Below, in pieces: positions 63,338-64,000 of a stretch of 64,000 nt of DNA (its first letter is position 1; every line of letters starts with the position of its first letter). A program made the translations under genes and the position numbers. The notes beneath the pieces were generated by a model that saw only the letters and a list, made by a program, of their open reading frames with translations, was not told the origin of the DNA and searched no databases. Origin of the DNA: Rhodobacteraceae bacterium M382 (GTDB taxonomy: Bacteria > Pseudomonadota > Alphaproteobacteria > Rhodobacterales > Rhodobacteraceae); contig CP081098.1 in the NCBI GenBank assembly GCA_025141015.1, positions 2,176,501 through 2,240,500 on the forward strand, read 5' to 3'.

Positions 63338-64000
63338 ATGTCTGGATTGCAAAAACTCCTCCCGTCTGCCAATGCGCTTCTGGTGTTCGAAGTGGCCGCC
63401 CGGTTGCAAAGCTTCAAGGCGGCGGCGTTGGAATTGAATGTGACTCAGCCCAGCATCAGCCACACGATCAAATCCATGGAAGCCCATCTGGGAGTGCAAT
63501 TGTTCGAACGCGGCAATCGTGGGGTGCGTCTGACCAAAGCGGGCGCAGAGCTGAACGCCGTTCTGACCCCGGCCTTGGCACAGATCGAAGACAGGCTGCG
63601 AAACATTTCCGGACACGACAGCCAGACCATAACGATTGCCGCATCGACGTCGGTTGCGGCGCAGTGGCTGTTGCCGTTGACGGCCATATTTCAACGCGCG
63701 CATCCGGGGATCAATGTGCGCATCATGACCACCGACCGGAACGTCGAGCCGGGAAATGAAGTTGATCTGACAATTCGCCGGGGTTTGCTGAACTGGAGCA
63801 GGCCGAACAGCTGGATGCTGTGTCGGGAGGAACTGTATACGATTTGCAGCCCCGCATATCTCGAACGGGCCGGTCCGGTTCGGGGTTTGGAGGATCTGAA
63901 AAACCATGCGATCATTCACAACGCCGAACCGTTTCGCAACAGAATGACCTGGCAGGGGTGGTTGAAGTGTCAGGGGTTTGAGGGGCCGGAACTGCCGGAA
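63338..64000 (+). CDS. LysR family transcriptional regulator, 3' end cut by window
   Basis: The frame from the ATG at 63338 is open to the window edge (221 codons seen of about 295-300 expected). N-terminal winged helix with LLVFEVAARLQSFKAAALEL and TQPSISHTIKSMEAHLG, then the start of the effector-binding domain (ITIAASTSVAAQWLLP; GNEVDLTIRRG). This layout resembles GcvA-like members. Divergent from the oxidoreductase-lyase-MttB cluster, so it is the probable regulator of that unit. Confidence 0.92.
   Translation, partial: MSGLQKLLPSANALLVFEVAARLQSFKAAALELNVTQPSISHTIKSMEAHLGVQLFERGNRGVRLTKAGAELNAVLTPALAQIEDRLRNISGHDSQTITIAASTSVAAQWLLPLTAIFQRAHPGINVRIMTTDRNVEPGNEVDLTIRRGLLNWSRPNSWMLCREELYTICSPAYLERAGPVRGLEDLKNHAIIHNAEPFRNRMTWQGWLKCQGFEGPELPE

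Overview
The window reads as chromosomal DNA of a marine-type alphaproteobacterium of the Rhodobacterales (Roseobacter/Rhodobacter relatives). Pointers to this are a roughly 60% GC base composition, the argC-ccmE, ccmF-ccmH and trpGDC-moaC-moeA-lexA gene orders, a class II (adenosylcobalamin) ribonucleotide reductase, a GTTC-N7-GTTC SOS box in front of lexA, non-pyrrolysine MttB-type methyltransferases, and a dispersed intergenic repeat of a kind I associate with this order. I cannot name the species. Most of the window is core genome and densely coding; I see no insertion sequence, integrase, complete prophage or CRISPR array.

Region by region. 0-6.3 kb: 5'-truncated indolepyruvate ferredoxin oxidoreductase, a lysophospholipid acyltransferase, murI and argC. 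6.3-10.6 kb: cytochrome c maturation genes ccmE, ccmF and ccmH, interrupted by a GH108 endolysin/holin pair that resembles the lysis genes used by Rhodobacter gene transfer agents. 10.7-17.6 kb: enoyl-CoA hydratase, gltA, gltX, comEC and lexA. 17.7-22.4 kb (minus strand): an overlapping operon trpG-trpD-ung-trpC-moaC-moeA. 22.6-26.8 kb (plus): a divergent polysaccharide deacetylase, an alpha/beta hydrolase and an unrecognised secreted-protein/membrane-protein pair. 26.9-33.7 kb (minus): trpE, a PpiD/SurA-like foldase, an aminotransferase, a xanthine-guanine phosphoribosyltransferase, a LysE exporter and fabI. 33.8-41.8 kb (plus): pdxH, a double cold-shock protein, a DUF192 protein, tRNA-Pro, nrdJ, an EF-hand protein, a predicted structured RNA and a methyltransferase. 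41.8-44.3 kb: a lone MttB-like methyltransferase and a small exported beta-barrel-like protein behind an AT-rich leader. 44.6-48.6 kb: cysS (with a compositionally foreign 3' part), cimA and a squalene/phytoene synthase-like gene. 48.6-54.4 kb: yceI/marR, an MFS transporter, an AlkA-like glycosylase with an esterase, a VOC protein, an RluE-type pseudouridine synthase and an HNH endonuclease. 54.5-58 kb: an arginine/citrulline catabolic operon (arginase, CtlX, ornithine cyclodeaminase) with a divergent Lrp/AsnC regulator. 58-59.3 kb: dsbB, a DedA-like gene and tRNA-Leu. 59.5-64 kb: an MttB-like methyltransferase, a DapA/NAL-type lyase and an OrdL-type FAD oxidoreductase, divergent from a LysR regulator that runs off the window.

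How the parts work together. Tryptophan synthesis is split between trpE and the trpGDC operon, the latter also carrying DNA repair and molybdopterin genes. The arginine operon would turn arginine and citrulline into ornithine and then proline. The endolysin/holin pair, comEC and lexA are all functions linked in Rhodobacter capsulatus to gene transfer agent release, uptake or control, although no GTA structural genes are here. The 59.5-64 kb cluster looks like a small catabolic unit for an N-methylated amine or betaine and is the best candidate for an undescribed pathway.
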